Shown: positions 32,483 through 40,886 of the stretch, piece after piece | How positions within the stretch are numbered: the stretch's first letter is position 1 | How the letters are laid out: every line of letters starts with the position of its first letter | Assembly (NCBI GenBank): GCA_047638695.1 | Contig: JBLINY010000027.1 | Span: 1 to 47,757, forward strand | Reading direction: 5' to 3' | Length of the DNA stretch: 47,757 nt | From: JAHECQ01 sp047638695 | GTDB taxonomy: Bacteria > Actinomycetota > Acidimicrobiia > Acidimicrobiales > SZUA-35 | Translations under genes and position numbers: made by a program | The notes under the pieces: model-generated | Told to the model about the DNA's origin: nothing | Databases searched by the model: none | The model's input: the letters and a program-made list of their open reading frames with translations, nothing else

Positions 32483-33595
32483 CTAAAGCCGCTGGTGAGC
32501 GGGCTTTCCAAGATGAAGGCCCTGGCCCCAGTCGACACCGAGGTTCGTCAGTTGTCGGGCTTGGTCTTCTGTCTCGATGTTCTCGGCCACCACCCACGAG
32601 TCGATCTCGTGGGCCAGTTGCACGATGGCCCGGATGACCGCGGTTGCCTCGGGACCGGGGAGACCGGCGGTGAGTGCGCCGCTGACCTTCACGATGTCGG
32701 GCTTGAAGGCGCTGACGACTGCGAGGCTCGAGAAGCCGTCACCGACGTCGTCGACGGCGATCCGCACGCCGAGCGAACGGAATTCCTCGATCTGAGCGGC
32801 TGCTTTGGCCATGTCGTTGTAGCGATTTCGTTCGACCGCCTCGAGCACGATTTGGTCCGGTTCGAGGCCGGCCTCGACTGCCGCTTCGATGGTGGCGGTC
32901 ACTGCAGCCGTGTCGAATTCACCGGTCGGGGCCATGACATTCAGAAAGAGAAGACCCTGACCCAACCAGGGGCCGAGGCCCCTCAGCGCCATAGTGCGGC
33001 CGAGTTGGTCCAGTTCGCCGACCCAGCCGCCGCGAGTGGAGCGGGCGATCAGTTCCTCGGCATCGATGATCTCGCCTTCGGCGCGGGCCCGGATGAGGCT
33101 CTCGAAGCCAATGACCGAGCGGTCGGCCAAGGAGACGAGCGGCTGATACCGAACCTCGTAAGACGGTGGATCAGCCTGCAGCTGCCAGGCCTCGAGGGTG
33201 TTCGCCAACGTAGCGAGCGTGGGCGCCATGAGCGCTCGATGGACCAGCTGGTGGACCGGGGCGTCGGGCTCGGCGAAGGCGAACCGGATAGCGGCGTGCG
33301 TCTCGTTGGCCGGCACGTCGAGTCGGCCCAGCAGATGCTGGAGGAAGGCGAGTCCGTCGGGGACCTGGGTCCATAGCACACCGGTGCGAACATCGAGTTG
33401 AGTAGCTACCGATGTCGAGAGCGAATCAATCAGTTTCAGCAGGTCAGGATGATCGGTGCCGGCCAAGACGAGCGTCGGGCCCGACACGGGCAGTCCGGGC
33501 GCCGCTAGCGACCGAGGCGAGGGCTGAGGTTGATGAGCAGCAGTCGCCGTCGAGGAAGCCACAAGTGTCGTTCGTGCTCCCGTTGGTGCTCCCAC
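32483..33595 (-). CDS. EAL domain protein (probable c-di-GMP phosphodiesterase)
   Basis: 370 residues. The N-terminal 140 resemble a DICT/sensor-like region (ATQLDVRTGVLWTQVPDGLAFLQHLLG). The EAL domain spans about 145-368. Motifs vary from consensus, but catalytic residues appear kept: E165 (ESLIR for EALLR), N219, E252 (LEAVE), D282-D283 (DDVGDGFSSL), K303, E338 (AENIETE) and Q358 (GQGLHLGKP). Activity is therefore plausible. TAGAGT lies 6 nt before the GTG start, so a leaderless message is likely. Its position upstream of an LPXTG surface protein suggests c-di-GMP-linked control of attachment (inference). Confidence 0.85.
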   Translation of the reverse strand: MGAPTGARTTLVASSTATAAHQPQPSPRSLAAPGLPVSGPTLVLAGTDHPDLLKLIDSLSTSVATQLDVRTGVLWTQVPDGLAFLQHLLGRLDVPANETHAAIRFAFAEPDAPVHQLVHRALMAPTLATLANTLEAWQLQADPPSYEVRYQPLVSLADRSVIGFESLIRARAEGEIIDAEELIARSTRGGWVGELDQLGRTMALRGLGPWLGQGLLFLNVMAPTGEFDTAAVTATIEAAVEAGLEPDQIVLEAVERNRYNDMAKAAAQIEEFRSLGVRIAVDDVGDGFSSLAVVSAFKPDIVKVSGALTAGLPGPEATAVIRAIVQLAHEIDSWVVAENIETEDQARQLTNLGVDWGQGLHLGKPAHQRL

Positions 33596-33601
33596 GCAGG
33601 C

Positions 33602-33607
33602 ACTCTA
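33602..33607 (-). promoter_or_regulatory. -10 element of the EAL gene
   Basis: TAGAGT on the minus strand, 6 nt from the GTG at 33595. No ribosome-binding site is present. Confidence 0.45.
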
Positions 33608-33621
33608 CAGGGTGCGGCCTG

Positions 33622-33993
33622 TCACGCCAGCTGGTCTCGACCTCGGTTCACGATCCCCGGTCGTCGACGCTCGACTTCGTCAGGATCAAAGCCGATCGAA
33701 CGCTGAAAATCGCGGCCATTGCGAGCCTCGATCTCCCATCTTTCGTCCACCGTTGTGCCGGCGAAGGAGATTTCTCTGGCCCTGCGAGCCCCACCGCTTC
33801 AGTCAACAGAACGCTGCGGCCCCAACCGGGCATGACGCCTACCCGGGCGTGAGTATCGGCGAAGGCCGCTCGCCACTTCGCCGATCAATGGCTTGCTGAT
33901 TTCAGGGAACGGGCGCTTCGGTGAGATGTCGTCAGTTGACTCGTCCAACCGATTGCCGCCCGCCCCCAGCTCCTTGAGGTCGAGCATGAGCAC
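33622..33993 (-). pseudogene. Possible remnant gene in the 33608-33992 gap, interrupted by one TGA
   Basis: This is the largest non-coding gap (about 430 bp). One minus-strand frame stays open from a GTG at 33993 (VLMLDLKELGAGGNRLDEST) to TGA at 33799, then again in the same frame for 58 codons (SFAGTTVDERWEIEARNGRD, GFDPDEVERRRPGIVNRGRD) to TGA at 33622. The first part has the high GC3 of real genes here, the second less so. No SECIS-like hairpin follows the internal TGA, so decay is likelier than selenocysteine. No family recognised. Confidence 0.25.
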
Positions 33994-34022
33994 CGGTCTG
34001 TCAGGGCCCGGTCTGTCAGGAT
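33993..34022. repeat. 15-bp tandem duplication before the enoyl-CoA hydratase start
   Basis: CCGGTCTGTCAGGGC (33993-34007) is followed by CCGGTCTGTCAGGAT (34008-34022), 13 of 15 identical. The second copy supplies CAGGAT, a -10-like hexamer 6 nt before the ATG at 34029. Confidence 0.88.
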
Positions 34023-34028
34023 GAAGCC

Positions 34029-34856
34029 ATGTACGACTTCGAACTACTGACCGTCTCGAACGATGAAGGGGTACTGGTTGCGCTCATCGACAATCCGCCG
34101 ATAAATCTGATCACTCGCGAGCTATTCCTAGAGTTGAGCCGTTTCGCTGATGTTGCTGCCGCTGATGACGAGGCCCGGGTCGTCGTGCTTCGCAGCGCCA
34201 ATGCTGACTTCTTCCTCGCCCACTTTGACGTCTCGTCGATTCTTCAGTTTCCCGTCGACGGCCCGGCGGAGCGAGACCTCGAACTCAAGGCCTATCACCT
34301 GATGTGCGAGACGTTCCGTACGATGCCAAAGCCAACGATCTGTGAGATCGCCGGTCGAGTTGGTGGGGGCGGCGGCGAGCTGTCTGCCTCATGTGACATG
34401 CGTTTCGGAGCAATCGACAAGACCATCCTGTGTCAGATGGAGGTACCCCTCGGGATCCTTCCGGGCGGCACGGGAACCCAGCGCCTCCCTCGTTTGCTGG
34501 GCCGGGGACCGGCGATGGAGATCGTGTTGGGGGGCGATGACATCGATGCCGCAACCCTCGAGCGGTGGGGCTGGTTGAACCGAGCGCTGCCTGCTGACCA
34601 GCTGCGTAGCTTCGTCGATGGCTTTGCCCGGCGGTTGGCTGGGTTTTCCCCTGCGGCGATGGCGCTGGCCAAGGCTTCGGTGTTGGCCGCTTGTCCCGAT
34701 CCCGTCCCGGGGCTGTTGGAAGAGGCCTACCTGTTCCAACAGTCCCTTCGGATACCCGACACCATGGGTCGGATGGAACGCTTCCTCGAAATCGGTGGCC
34801 AGACCCGGGACGGCGAGCTCCGAGTGGGCGCCCTCGGACAGGAAATCTCGGGCTAG
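34029..34856 (+). CDS. Enoyl-CoA hydratase/isomerase family protein
   Basis: A 275-residue crotonase-fold protein. Both hydratase glutamates appear present: one in VGGGGGELSASCDMRFG (the GGG-x-E position) and one in MEVPLGILPGGTGTQRLPRLLG. The N-terminal ALIDNPPINLITRELFLEL and the oxyanion-hole region fit hydration of 2-enoyl-CoA. The ATG follows a CAGGAT element by 6 nt. The gene converges with the class III aminotransferase, stops overlapping by 4 bp (CTAG). Confidence 0.9.
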   Translation: MYDFELLTVSNDEGVLVALIDNPPINLITRELFLELSRFADVAAADDEARVVVLRSANADFFLAHFDVSSILQFPVDGPAERDLELKAYHLMCETFRTMPKPTICEIAGRVGGGGGELSASCDMRFGAIDKTILCQMEVPLGILPGGTGTQRLPRLLGRGPAMEIVLGGDDIDAATLERWGWLNRALPADQLRSFVDGFARRLAGFSPAAMALAKASVLAACPDPVPGLLEEAYLFQQSLRIPDTMGRMERFLEIGGQTRDGELRVGALGQEISG

Positions 34857-36067
34857 CCCGTCGTCAGCGCGGTTTGCAGAGTCTCGACGAAGAGGCCGAT
34901 TTCGTCGTCGGAGACCACCAGTGGCGGGCACCAGCAGATGTGGTCGCCCACGCCTCGGACGGAGACGCCGTTGGACAGCATCTGATTTTTCACCTCCGCG
35001 CTGTCGCGACCGATGTCAACGCCCCAGATGGCGCCAACGCCCCGGTAACCCTTGATGATGTCATCGGCTTTCAATGCGTCGAAGCCTTCGACCGACTTTT
35101 TGCCGATGTGGTGTGCACGTTCGACCAGCCCCTCGGCTTCGATGATGCCGATATTGGCGATAGCGGCCGCGCAGGCTGCCGGGTGACCGCTGTAGGTGTA
35201 GCCGGTGCGCAGGAGCGGCCCCTCGGCCAACTCGTCGCCAAGTGCTTTACTGATGATCACGCCGCTCAGGGGCTGATACCCGGAGGTGACACCCTTGGCG
35301 AAGGTCATGAGGTCGGGCGTGACAGCAAAGGTCTGGGCGCCGAACCACGATCCGGTGCGGCCGAACCCGCAGATGACCTCGTCGAAGATGAGCAACGCGT
35401 TGTACTGGTCACAAAGCTTGCGCAGCCCTTGGAGATAGCCGTCCTCGGGTGGGATGACGCCGCCAGCACCCTGCACCGGTTCAGCGATCACGGCGGCAAT
35501 GTTGTCGCCGTGCTCGGCGAACAGCTTGGAAGCTTCTTCGATATTGCCGCTCGGCACCTCCATGAAGTTGGGGACAAGATCGCCCCAGCCTTCGCGGTTG
35601 GCCTCGATGCCCTGGGCCGACGTTCCGCCGAAATTGGTGCCGTGATAGCCGTGGGTGCGGCGAACGATGATCTGTTTGCCCGATACACCTCGGCGCTGCT
35701 GAATGATTCGGGCCAGCTTCAGTGCCGTATCGACGGCCTCGGAGCCCGAACAGCCGAGAAACACCCGACCATCAGGGTGCGGAGACTTTGATGCGATCAG
35801 CTCGGCTACGGCCCGGGCCGCATCGTTCGAGAATGGATCGAAGATGTTGAAGACCGCCAGTTTGTTCATCTGCTCGGTCACGGCTTCGACGATCTCTTGG
35901 CGGCCGTGGCCAACCTGGCAATACCAGAGGCTGGCCATGCCATCGAGGTACCGCTTCCCCGTGTCGTCATAGAGAGTGCAGCCTTCGGCGCTGACGATGT
36001 TGATGAACTCAGATTCGGCCTTGCCCGGGTCGGCGAAGGGGTGCATAAGGGTTGGTGAAGCTGCCAT
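34853..36067 (-). CDS. Class III PLP-dependent aminotransferase (omega-amino acid:pyruvate type)
   Basis: A 404-residue fold type I aminotransferase. PLP contacts: Asp in LLIFDEVICGFGRTG, Lys in LMTFAKGVTSGYQPLSGV, and Gly/Ser in GCSGSEAVDTALK. RTHGYHGTNFGGTSAQG is the region stacking on the cofactor. The overall pattern resembles beta-alanine/omega-amino acid or putrescine aminotransferases that use pyruvate. N-terminus MAASPTLMHPFADPGK is normal. It stands alone between convergent and divergent genes; the amino donor is unknown. Confidence 0.92.
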   Translation of the reverse strand: MAASPTLMHPFADPGKAESEFINIVSAEGCTLYDDTGKRYLDGMASLWYCQVGHGRQEIVEAVTEQMNKLAVFNIFDPFSNDAARAVAELIASKSPHPDGRVFLGCSGSEAVDTALKLARIIQQRRGVSGKQIIVRRTHGYHGTNFGGTSAQGIEANREGWGDLVPNFMEVPSGNIEEASKLFAEHGDNIAAVIAEPVQGAGGVIPPEDGYLQGLRKLCDQYNALLIFDEVICGFGRTGSWFGAQTFAVTPDLMTFAKGVTSGYQPLSGVIISKALGDELAEGPLLRTGYTYSGHPAACAAAIANIGIIEAEGLVERAHHIGKKSVEGFDALKADDIIKGYRGVGAIWGVDIGRDSAEVKNQMLSNGVSVRGVGDHICWCPPLVVSDDEIGLFVETLQTALTTG

Positions 36068-36131
36068 GGTGAAGAGTGTGACAGTTGACGCCGTGGCCGG
36101 CCATCGCCGCCGCCCGGGCTACTGGGAGCCC

Positions 36132-36137
36132 TAGCCT
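36132..36137 (+). promoter_or_regulatory. -10 element of engB
   Basis: TAGCCT followed by 6 nt and the ATG at 36144, the same spacing as at other leaderless-looking starts in the window. Confidence 0.4.
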
Positions 36138-36143
36138 GCGGGG

Positions 36144-36752
36144 ATGGCGGGACCGATCCAGTTGTCGTTTGTACAGTCGGGTACCGATGTCGAGCAGTTG
36201 CCTGACTCTCCAGCCGAAATCACCTTCGTCGGTCGTTCCAATGTCGGGAAGTCGTCGCTGATCAACGCGTTGGCAAACCGCAAGAACCTGGCTCACGTAA
36301 GTAACACTCCCGGCCGTACGCGGCTCTTGAACCTGTTCGAAGTCGATGCCGACAAAAACAAGTCGGGTCGTCTCGGTCCGACCATGGTCGACCTCCCGGG
36401 CTACGGGTATGCCGCCGCGCCCGGTCAGATGCGGGGTGACTGGCAGCGAATGATCGAGGGGTACCTGCTGGAACGAGAGCCACTAGAGATGGTGGTGGTA
36501 CTGGTCGATGGTGCAGTCGGTCCGACCAAGTTGGATGCCCAGATGCTGGCCTGGCTGCGTTCGCACGAACTTCCGCACACGGTTGTTGCCACCAAGCACG
36601 ACAAGGTGAAATCGTCGCAGCGAGACAAGCGGAAGAAGGAAGTCGCTGAGGGTTGCGACCTTGAGGAGCGCGACATTGTTTGGGTCAGTTCGACGAAGGG
36701 TGTCGGGCTCGATCGGCTTCGCAGCCTTGTTCGATCGTGGCTCGCCCCTTAA
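36144..36752 (+). CDS. engB: Ribosome biogenesis GTPase EngB (YihA/YsxC)
   Basis: A 202-residue TRAFAC GTPase needed for assembly of the large ribosomal subunit. G1: GRSNVGKSSLINAL; G2 region: SNTPGRTRLLNLFEV; G3: VDLPGYGYAAAP; G4: TKHDK; G5: VSSTKGVG. Length and motif order are those of EngB. The insert VDADKNKSGRLGPTM before G3 is a little longer than in Bacillus YsxC. It stands alone, converging with an SDR gene 7 bp downstream. Confidence 0.95.
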   Translation: MAGPIQLSFVQSGTDVEQLPDSPAEITFVGRSNVGKSSLINALANRKNLAHVSNTPGRTRLLNLFEVDADKNKSGRLGPTMVDLPGYGYAAAPGQMRGDWQRMIEGYLLEREPLEMVVVLVDGAVGPTKLDAQMLAWLRSHELPHTVVATKHDKVKSSQRDKRKKEVAEGCDLEERDIVWVSSTKGVGLDRLRSLVRSWLAP

Positions 36753-36759
36753 GGGCAGC

Positions 36760-37530
36760 TCAGCGAGCGCTCGCCCCGCCGTCGATCGTGAGGACGGTAC
36801 CGCTCACGTGGCTGGCCCGGTCCGATACGAGGAAGGTGACGACATCGGCGCACTGCTCGACGGTGCCCGGTGCAGGGTCGTCGGGAATCAACTCTTCCCA
36901 CCGCGCTTCGTCGCCCCACTCGACCGCCGCCTGTTGCTTGAGTAGGTCCGACATGCGGTCGGTGATGATGAGCCCGGGGTTCACGGCTACGACTCGCACG
37001 CCGTTCCTGAGCGAGTTGCTGCCGAGCGCCTTGCTCATCGCCACCAGACCGGAATTGCCGATGGCGCCAGCCAGATAGCCCGGGGATGGTCGATCAGCGG
37101 CGGCGCCAATGACGTTCAGGATGACGCCGTGACCCTGAGCTTCCAGGCGGGGAAGGAGTAGCCGGGTGAGGTTGATGTAGCCGAAGACCTTGAGGTCCCA
37201 GGCCTGACGCCACGTCTCCTCGTCGATGTCGGTGATCGATCCTCCGGGAATGGCGCCCGCATTGTTCACCACGATGTCGAGAGGCGCTCCGGCCAGATAG
37301 TCAGCGAGCCGCTGTTGGTCGGCCGACTGCGACAGGTCGACTGCCACCGCCTGGGCGTCGACGCCGAAGTCGGTTCGGATGGCTGCCGCCTCCGTTTCGA
37401 GTCGATCGGCTGTACGCGACGCGATGGTCACGTCCACCCCTTCGGCCGCTAGTGCTCGAGCAACACCTAGCCCGATGCCCTTCGATGCTCCCGTGACCAG
37501 TGCCCGTTTGCCGGTGAGATGCAGATCCAT
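36760..37530 (-). CDS. SDR family protein lacking the YxxxK lysine
   Basis: A 256-residue Rossmann-fold short-chain dehydrogenase-like protein. The cofactor site is normal (TGASKGIGLGVARAL; NNAG at 89-92). The catalytic region reads ILNVIGAAADRPSPGYLAGAIGNSG: Tyr152 is present, but residue 156, usually Lys, is Ala, and the catalytic Ser position is not Ser. A group of actinobacterial SDRs shares a similar G-N pattern and may have another activity or none. TAGCTT lies 7 nt upstream of the ATG and overlaps the thioesterase stop codon. Confidence 0.85.
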   Translation of the reverse strand: MDLHLTGKRALVTGASKGIGLGVARALAAEGVDVTIASRTADRLETEAAAIRTDFGVDAQAVAVDLSQSADQQRLADYLAGAPLDIVVNNAGAIPGGSITDIDEETWRQAWDLKVFGYINLTRLLLPRLEAQGHGVILNVIGAAADRPSPGYLAGAIGNSGLVAMSKALGSNSLRNGVRVVAVNPGLIITDRMSDLLKQQAAVEWGDEARWEELIPDDPAPGTVEQCADVVTFLVSDRASHVSGTVLTIDGGASAR

Positions 37531-37540
37531 GTCCGGGAAG

Positions 37541-38386
37541 CTACTTCGACTGTGACCCGACCTTGAGATCGCGGATCAGGCCCTCTTGAGCGACGGTGGC
37601 GATCTGTTGGCCCGATGCGGTGAAGACGTGGCCGGTCGACAGCCCACGGGTGCGGATGATGCCGTGGCCATCCAAGTCGAACAGCAACCAGTCGTCGGCC
37701 TTCGCTGGACGATGGAACCACATGGCATGGTCGAGGCTGGCCGACATATATGTGTCATTCCATTGGTCGGCGGAGGGGATGCCATTGGGATGCGACGCGG
37801 CCACCGCGTCCATCGGATTGGTATCGCTGAGGTAGGCCAGCGCGCAGGCATGGGCCCGCGGGTCGTCGGGAAGCGGTAGTGGGTAGCGGCACCAAATCAT
37901 CGAACGGGGCACGTCCGGCTCGAGGGGGATATCGAACCGATCGACGCCTGAACCCTCCTTTGTCCATGCAATCGATGAGGGGTCTGGCACCCCGGCGGGG
38001 AAGTCTGCGGTCTGGGTTTCGATGCCTTCCTCGAAGCGTTGGAACGAGCACGACATGGCGAAGATGGCGCCGCCACTTTGTCGAGCCAGGACTCGCCGAG
38101 TCGTGAACGAACGCCCGTTGCGAATGCGGTCAACTTCGTAACGAACCGGTTGGTTGGGGTCGCCGCCGAGTATGAAGTAGCCGTGCAGCGAGTGCACCGC
38201 GTGTTCCTCAGCCACGGTTTGCGTGGCCGCCCAGAGGGCCTGGGCGATAACGAGCCCGCCGAAGATCCGACCCCAGTGGTACGTAGGGCTCTCGCCCAGC
38301 CACACGTCGGGCCCGTGGGTTTCGAGCTCGAATATTCGAGCCAGGTCGGCTGGTTCGTCTCGTACTGGGGCTGTTTCCGCCGTCAC
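37541..38386 (-). CDS. Acyl-CoA thioesterase II (TesB-like)
   Basis: A 281-residue double hot-dog thioesterase. Family marks: RIFGGLVIAQALWAATQTV in the first domain, SLHGYFILGGDPNQPVRYEVDRIRNGRSFTTRRV, and in the second SLDHAMWFHRPAKADDWLLFDLDG with the conserved Asp. It releases free acid and CoA from acyl-CoA. The GTG start overlaps the RidA stop (GTGA), so translation is coupled. A longer upstream reading frame overlaps RidA and is rejected. It belongs to a four-gene run: amidohydrolase, RidA, thioesterase, SDR. Confidence 0.92.
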   Translation of the reverse strand: MTAETAPVRDEPADLARIFELETHGPDVWLGESPTYHWGRIFGGLVIAQALWAATQTVAEEHAVHSLHGYFILGGDPNQPVRYEVDRIRNGRSFTTRRVLARQSGGAIFAMSCSFQRFEEGIETQTADFPAGVPDPSSIAWTKEGSGVDRFDIPLEPDVPRSMIWCRYPLPLPDDPRAHACALAYLSDTNPMDAVAASHPNGIPSADQWNDTYMSASLDHAMWFHRPAKADDWLLFDLDGHGIIRTRGLSTGHVFTASGQQIATVAQEGLIRDLKVGSQSK

Positions 38387-38787
38387 CTGTTGAGGCGAGG
38401 TTCGAGTGAGGCGGTTATCTCGAGCTCGATCAGACCGACAATGAGGGGCGCCCCAACGGTAGTGCGGCATGGGTAGGGGGGCTCGAAGACATCGAGGAAC
38501 ACATCGTTCCAGTCTCCGAAGTCCTCGAGGTTCACCAGATGGGCATTGACCTTGACCACATGGTCGAGGCTCAGACCGATGTCCTCCAGGATGTCGGAAT
38601 AGATCTGCAACCCGTGCCGGGCTTGGGCCGCTGTGCCACCGGGAACCGGCTCGCCCGTCTCCAGGTCGACACCGGTGAGACCGCTGAAATAAACGGTGTT
38701 GTCGACCTGGATGGCGGTTGATGCCTTGATGTTCAGGCGAGCGAGCGCCTTCTCGAGTCTGGGCGTGGATGCATGAACCGTGATCAC
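38383..38787 (-). CDS. RidA/YjgF family protein
   Basis: A 134-residue small trimeric protein of the RidA superfamily. Features: VDNTVYFSGLTGVDLETGEPVPGG, QARHGLQIYSDILEDIGLSLDHVVKVNAHLVNLEDFGDWNDVF, and the C-terminal PYPCRTTVGAPL with the conserved Arg that binds the substrate carboxylate. Expected activity is hydrolysis of reactive enamine/imine intermediates. GTG start overlaps the amidohydrolase stop by 4 bp. Confidence 0.92.
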   Translation of the reverse strand: MITVHASTPRLEKALARLNIKASTAIQVDNTVYFSGLTGVDLETGEPVPGGTAAQARHGLQIYSDILEDIGLSLDHVVKVNAHLVNLEDFGDWNDVFLDVFEPPYPCRTTVGAPLIVGLIELEITASLEPRLNR

Positions 38788-39971
38788 AGCCGAAACAACT
38801 TCCGGGCGTTGTCGCCGATGAAGGCTCGCTGGTCTTGCTCGGGGAATGAGGCAACGAGCTCGTTGAGATCGTGGACGTACTCAGGCGTGTGGTCGGCGTG
38901 GGGGAAATCTGACGCCCACAGGAACCGTTCGACGCCGAAGCGTTCGGCGAGGGCGGGAATGGTGCGCTCATCGGGGTCGCAGCTGATCCAGATGCGCTCA
39001 CGGAAGTAGTCGCTCGGCTTGTGCTCGAGCGGAACGCGGCCCCCGATGAACGTGTGACCATAGACGGCGTCGATGCGGTCGAGCCAGTAGCCGATCCAAC
39101 CCCCGCCTGACTCGAGGACAAGCACCTTGAGCGTCGGGAACTTGTCGAACACGCCGTAATCGAACAACGTCGTGAACTGATGACGGACGCCATCGGATGC
39201 CTGCACCGATGCCAGAAGCCGTAGCTGTTTCACGTTCTCCCAGCTGCCCATTCGGTTGCCCTTCGTCCACTGTGGTTCGAAGGTTGGATGGATGGCGAAA
39301 GGCACATCGAGGTCTTGAGCAGCGGCGAAGACCGGGTCATGGTCGGGGTGACCGAGTGGCAGTCCCGAGTGGGTGAAGGGGCATACGTAGGCACCCTTTG
39401 CTCCTTCTCCGACTGCTCGCTCGAGCTCCTTCGCTGCGGCCACAGGGTCACTGAGCGAGATGTGGGCTGTCGGGACGAGGCGTGGCGAGTCGGCACAGAA
39501 CTCGGTGATCCACCGGTTGTAGGCCTTGGTGTAGGCCTGGGCTAAGGCCGGATCTTCTACTTCGGCCTCCCAGAGCAAACCGACGGTCGTATAGAGGATG
39601 GCAATGTCGATGTTCTCGGCGTCCAGGACTTCGAGACGTTCGCCGGCGTGCATCGTGCCGTACGGGGCTTCCTTCAGATACGTGCGTTCGGGGTCTTTCT
39701 GCAGCGCAGCCAAATCGGGGAACCCCATGGCCCCGAGCGTTGACGGGAACCCCCGGCGGCTCATTTGCGAACGTTTGCCGCCAATGACGAGCTCCTCGAG
39801 TCCTTGTTCGTCGGTCGCGAACGACAGCGCCCGGTCGCGAAACGCGGGATCGATGTAGTTCTCCCAGAGGTCTGGGGGTTCGAGGATGTGGCCGTCAGCG
39901 TCGACTGCACCATCGACGTTGATGCGATGAGTCTTGTGTATGGGCTTTGTAGCTGCGACAAAGGTGGTCAT
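38784..39971 (-). CDS. Amidohydrolase family protein (Amidohydrolase_2)
   Basis: A 395-residue TIM-barrel metal hydrolase. Metal-site marks: DADGHILEPPDLW near the N-terminus (D-x-D/H variant of HxH), PFAIHPTFEP with His, VLESGGGWIGYWLDR, and the C-terminal FLWASDFPHADHTPEY with the catalytic Asp. The family includes gamma-resorcylate and ACMSD-like decarboxylases; this variant is widespread in actinobacteria with no known substrate. TAGTGT lies 6 nt before the ATG. It heads the operon with RidA, TesB and the SDR. Confidence 0.9.
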   Translation of the reverse strand: MTTFVAATKPIHKTHRINVDGAVDADGHILEPPDLWENYIDPAFRDRALSFATDEQGLEELVIGGKRSQMSRRGFPSTLGAMGFPDLAALQKDPERTYLKEAPYGTMHAGERLEVLDAENIDIAILYTTVGLLWEAEVEDPALAQAYTKAYNRWITEFCADSPRLVPTAHISLSDPVAAAKELERAVGEGAKGAYVCPFTHSGLPLGHPDHDPVFAAAQDLDVPFAIHPTFEPQWTKGNRMGSWENVKQLRLLASVQASDGVRHQFTTLFDYGVFDKFPTLKVLVLESGGGWIGYWLDRIDAVYGHTFIGGRVPLEHKPSDYFRERIWISCDPDERTIPALAERFGVERFLWASDFPHADHTPEYVHDLNELVASFPEQDQRAFIGDNARKLFRL

Positions 39972-39983
39972 GAGCCAACACTA
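39972..39983 (-). promoter_or_regulatory. -10 element of the amidohydrolase operon
   Basis: TAGTGT (39978-39983, minus strand) followed by 6 nt and the ATG; identical in sequence to the element of the CaiB gene. Confidence 0.45.
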
Positions 39984-40001
39984 GTCAGGTGCTTTCGCTG
40001 C

Positions 40002-40858
40002 CTAGTAGTAAACAGACCGGCAGCGGTGTCTCGGGATCGACTTGTATTGCGGCGATCCGCCTCGAAGCCAAAGGGCTTCGTCGATATCCATCGGCCAGTG
40101 TCCGGTTCGGGCGGCCAGCAAATCGACAACGTGCACACCGGCGGCCCGTATCTCGATCTCGGCCGGCGATCCGGGCGACAACAGCGTTCCGGCATCGATG
40201 ATGGCGGCGAGTTCTGAGTCGTAGTGCAACAGCCCGTCTACCCGAAGGACGTGCGGGACCAGGTTGTCGGCGAACGCCGTGAGCCGGTGGAGATCGTCGA
40301 ACAACTGGGCTCTGCCCGCTTGGCCCTTACTCGCGCCGCGGGCCAGGTCGGCTGCCGCGATCTGCGCCCGCTTGTAGAATGGCCGGGGGTCTGCGATCCG
40401 CGATCCCGCAGGAACGAGCCCAGCTGGTTGAGTGCTTCAGCAAACAGGCCCATCAGTTCTCGGCGGGCTTCGGTCTTCTCTCCAGATGTGTCGTCTGCGA
40501 GCTGGCCGAAGATCTGGCTGCAGTCTTCGGGGCCGATAGTCGTGAGCCGGTCGGCAGCGAGTGGACCGGTCGTCGATTCGTATTCCGAGAGCGAGGTCGC
40601 CATGGTGACCGCGCCCGACATCCCCGCCCGCTTGCGGACCACGTCGTGGTAGCCGCTGCCGAAATTTATGGCGTCCAGTGCAAGAACCAGCACGACATCG
40701 GCTTCGGTCAGGCTCGACTCGGTACGACCTGAAGCTTCGGGGGAGACCGACAAGGTGTCGGGCGCGCCTAAAGGGTCAAGTGGGTAACTGGCAAGGGCAT
40801 CGTGATCGATGCGGACACGTTCCGCCGAGCGCATAACCTCAGCACAGCTGGCCCGCAC
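40002..40858 (-). pseudogene. DUF2419 / queuosine salvage (Qng1-like) protein with a frameshift
   Basis: Two minus-strand frames make up one DUF2419 protein. The N-terminal part (40858 to about 40430) has VRIDHDALASYP, VLALDAINFGSGYHDVVRKRAG, TMATSL and LFAEALNQLG. After a one-base frame change near 40420 it continues as RPFYKRAQIAAADLARG, LFDDLHRLTAFADNLVPHVL and WLRGGSPQYKSIPRHRCRSVYY, the family's C-terminal signature. DUF2419 enzymes release queuine from queuosine 5'-phosphate so that tRNA can be modified. All conserved blocks are present, which suggests a recent frameshift or an assembly error. The likely start is the GTG at 40858, just after the bL37-like gene. Confidence 0.65.
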
Positions 40859-40886
40859 ACGATCGACCAGATCGACAACCGCTGGA

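Noticed and set aside
33799..33801. Selenocysteine at the internal TGA of the gap frame
   Set aside because: No hairpin at the right distance and no recognisable protein family; decay or chance is simpler.
36763..36774. 12-bp palindrome GCGAGCGCTCGC and nearby CCCTTAAGGG as a terminator
   Set aside because: It lies in the SDR 3' coding end and stop region, the stem is short with almost no loop, and no T-tract follows.
37541..39193. A 550-residue protein covering the thioesterase and upstream region
   Set aside because: The N-terminal half is a shadow of RidA and amidohydrolase genes in another frame; the GTG at 38386 with GTGA overlap is the sound start.
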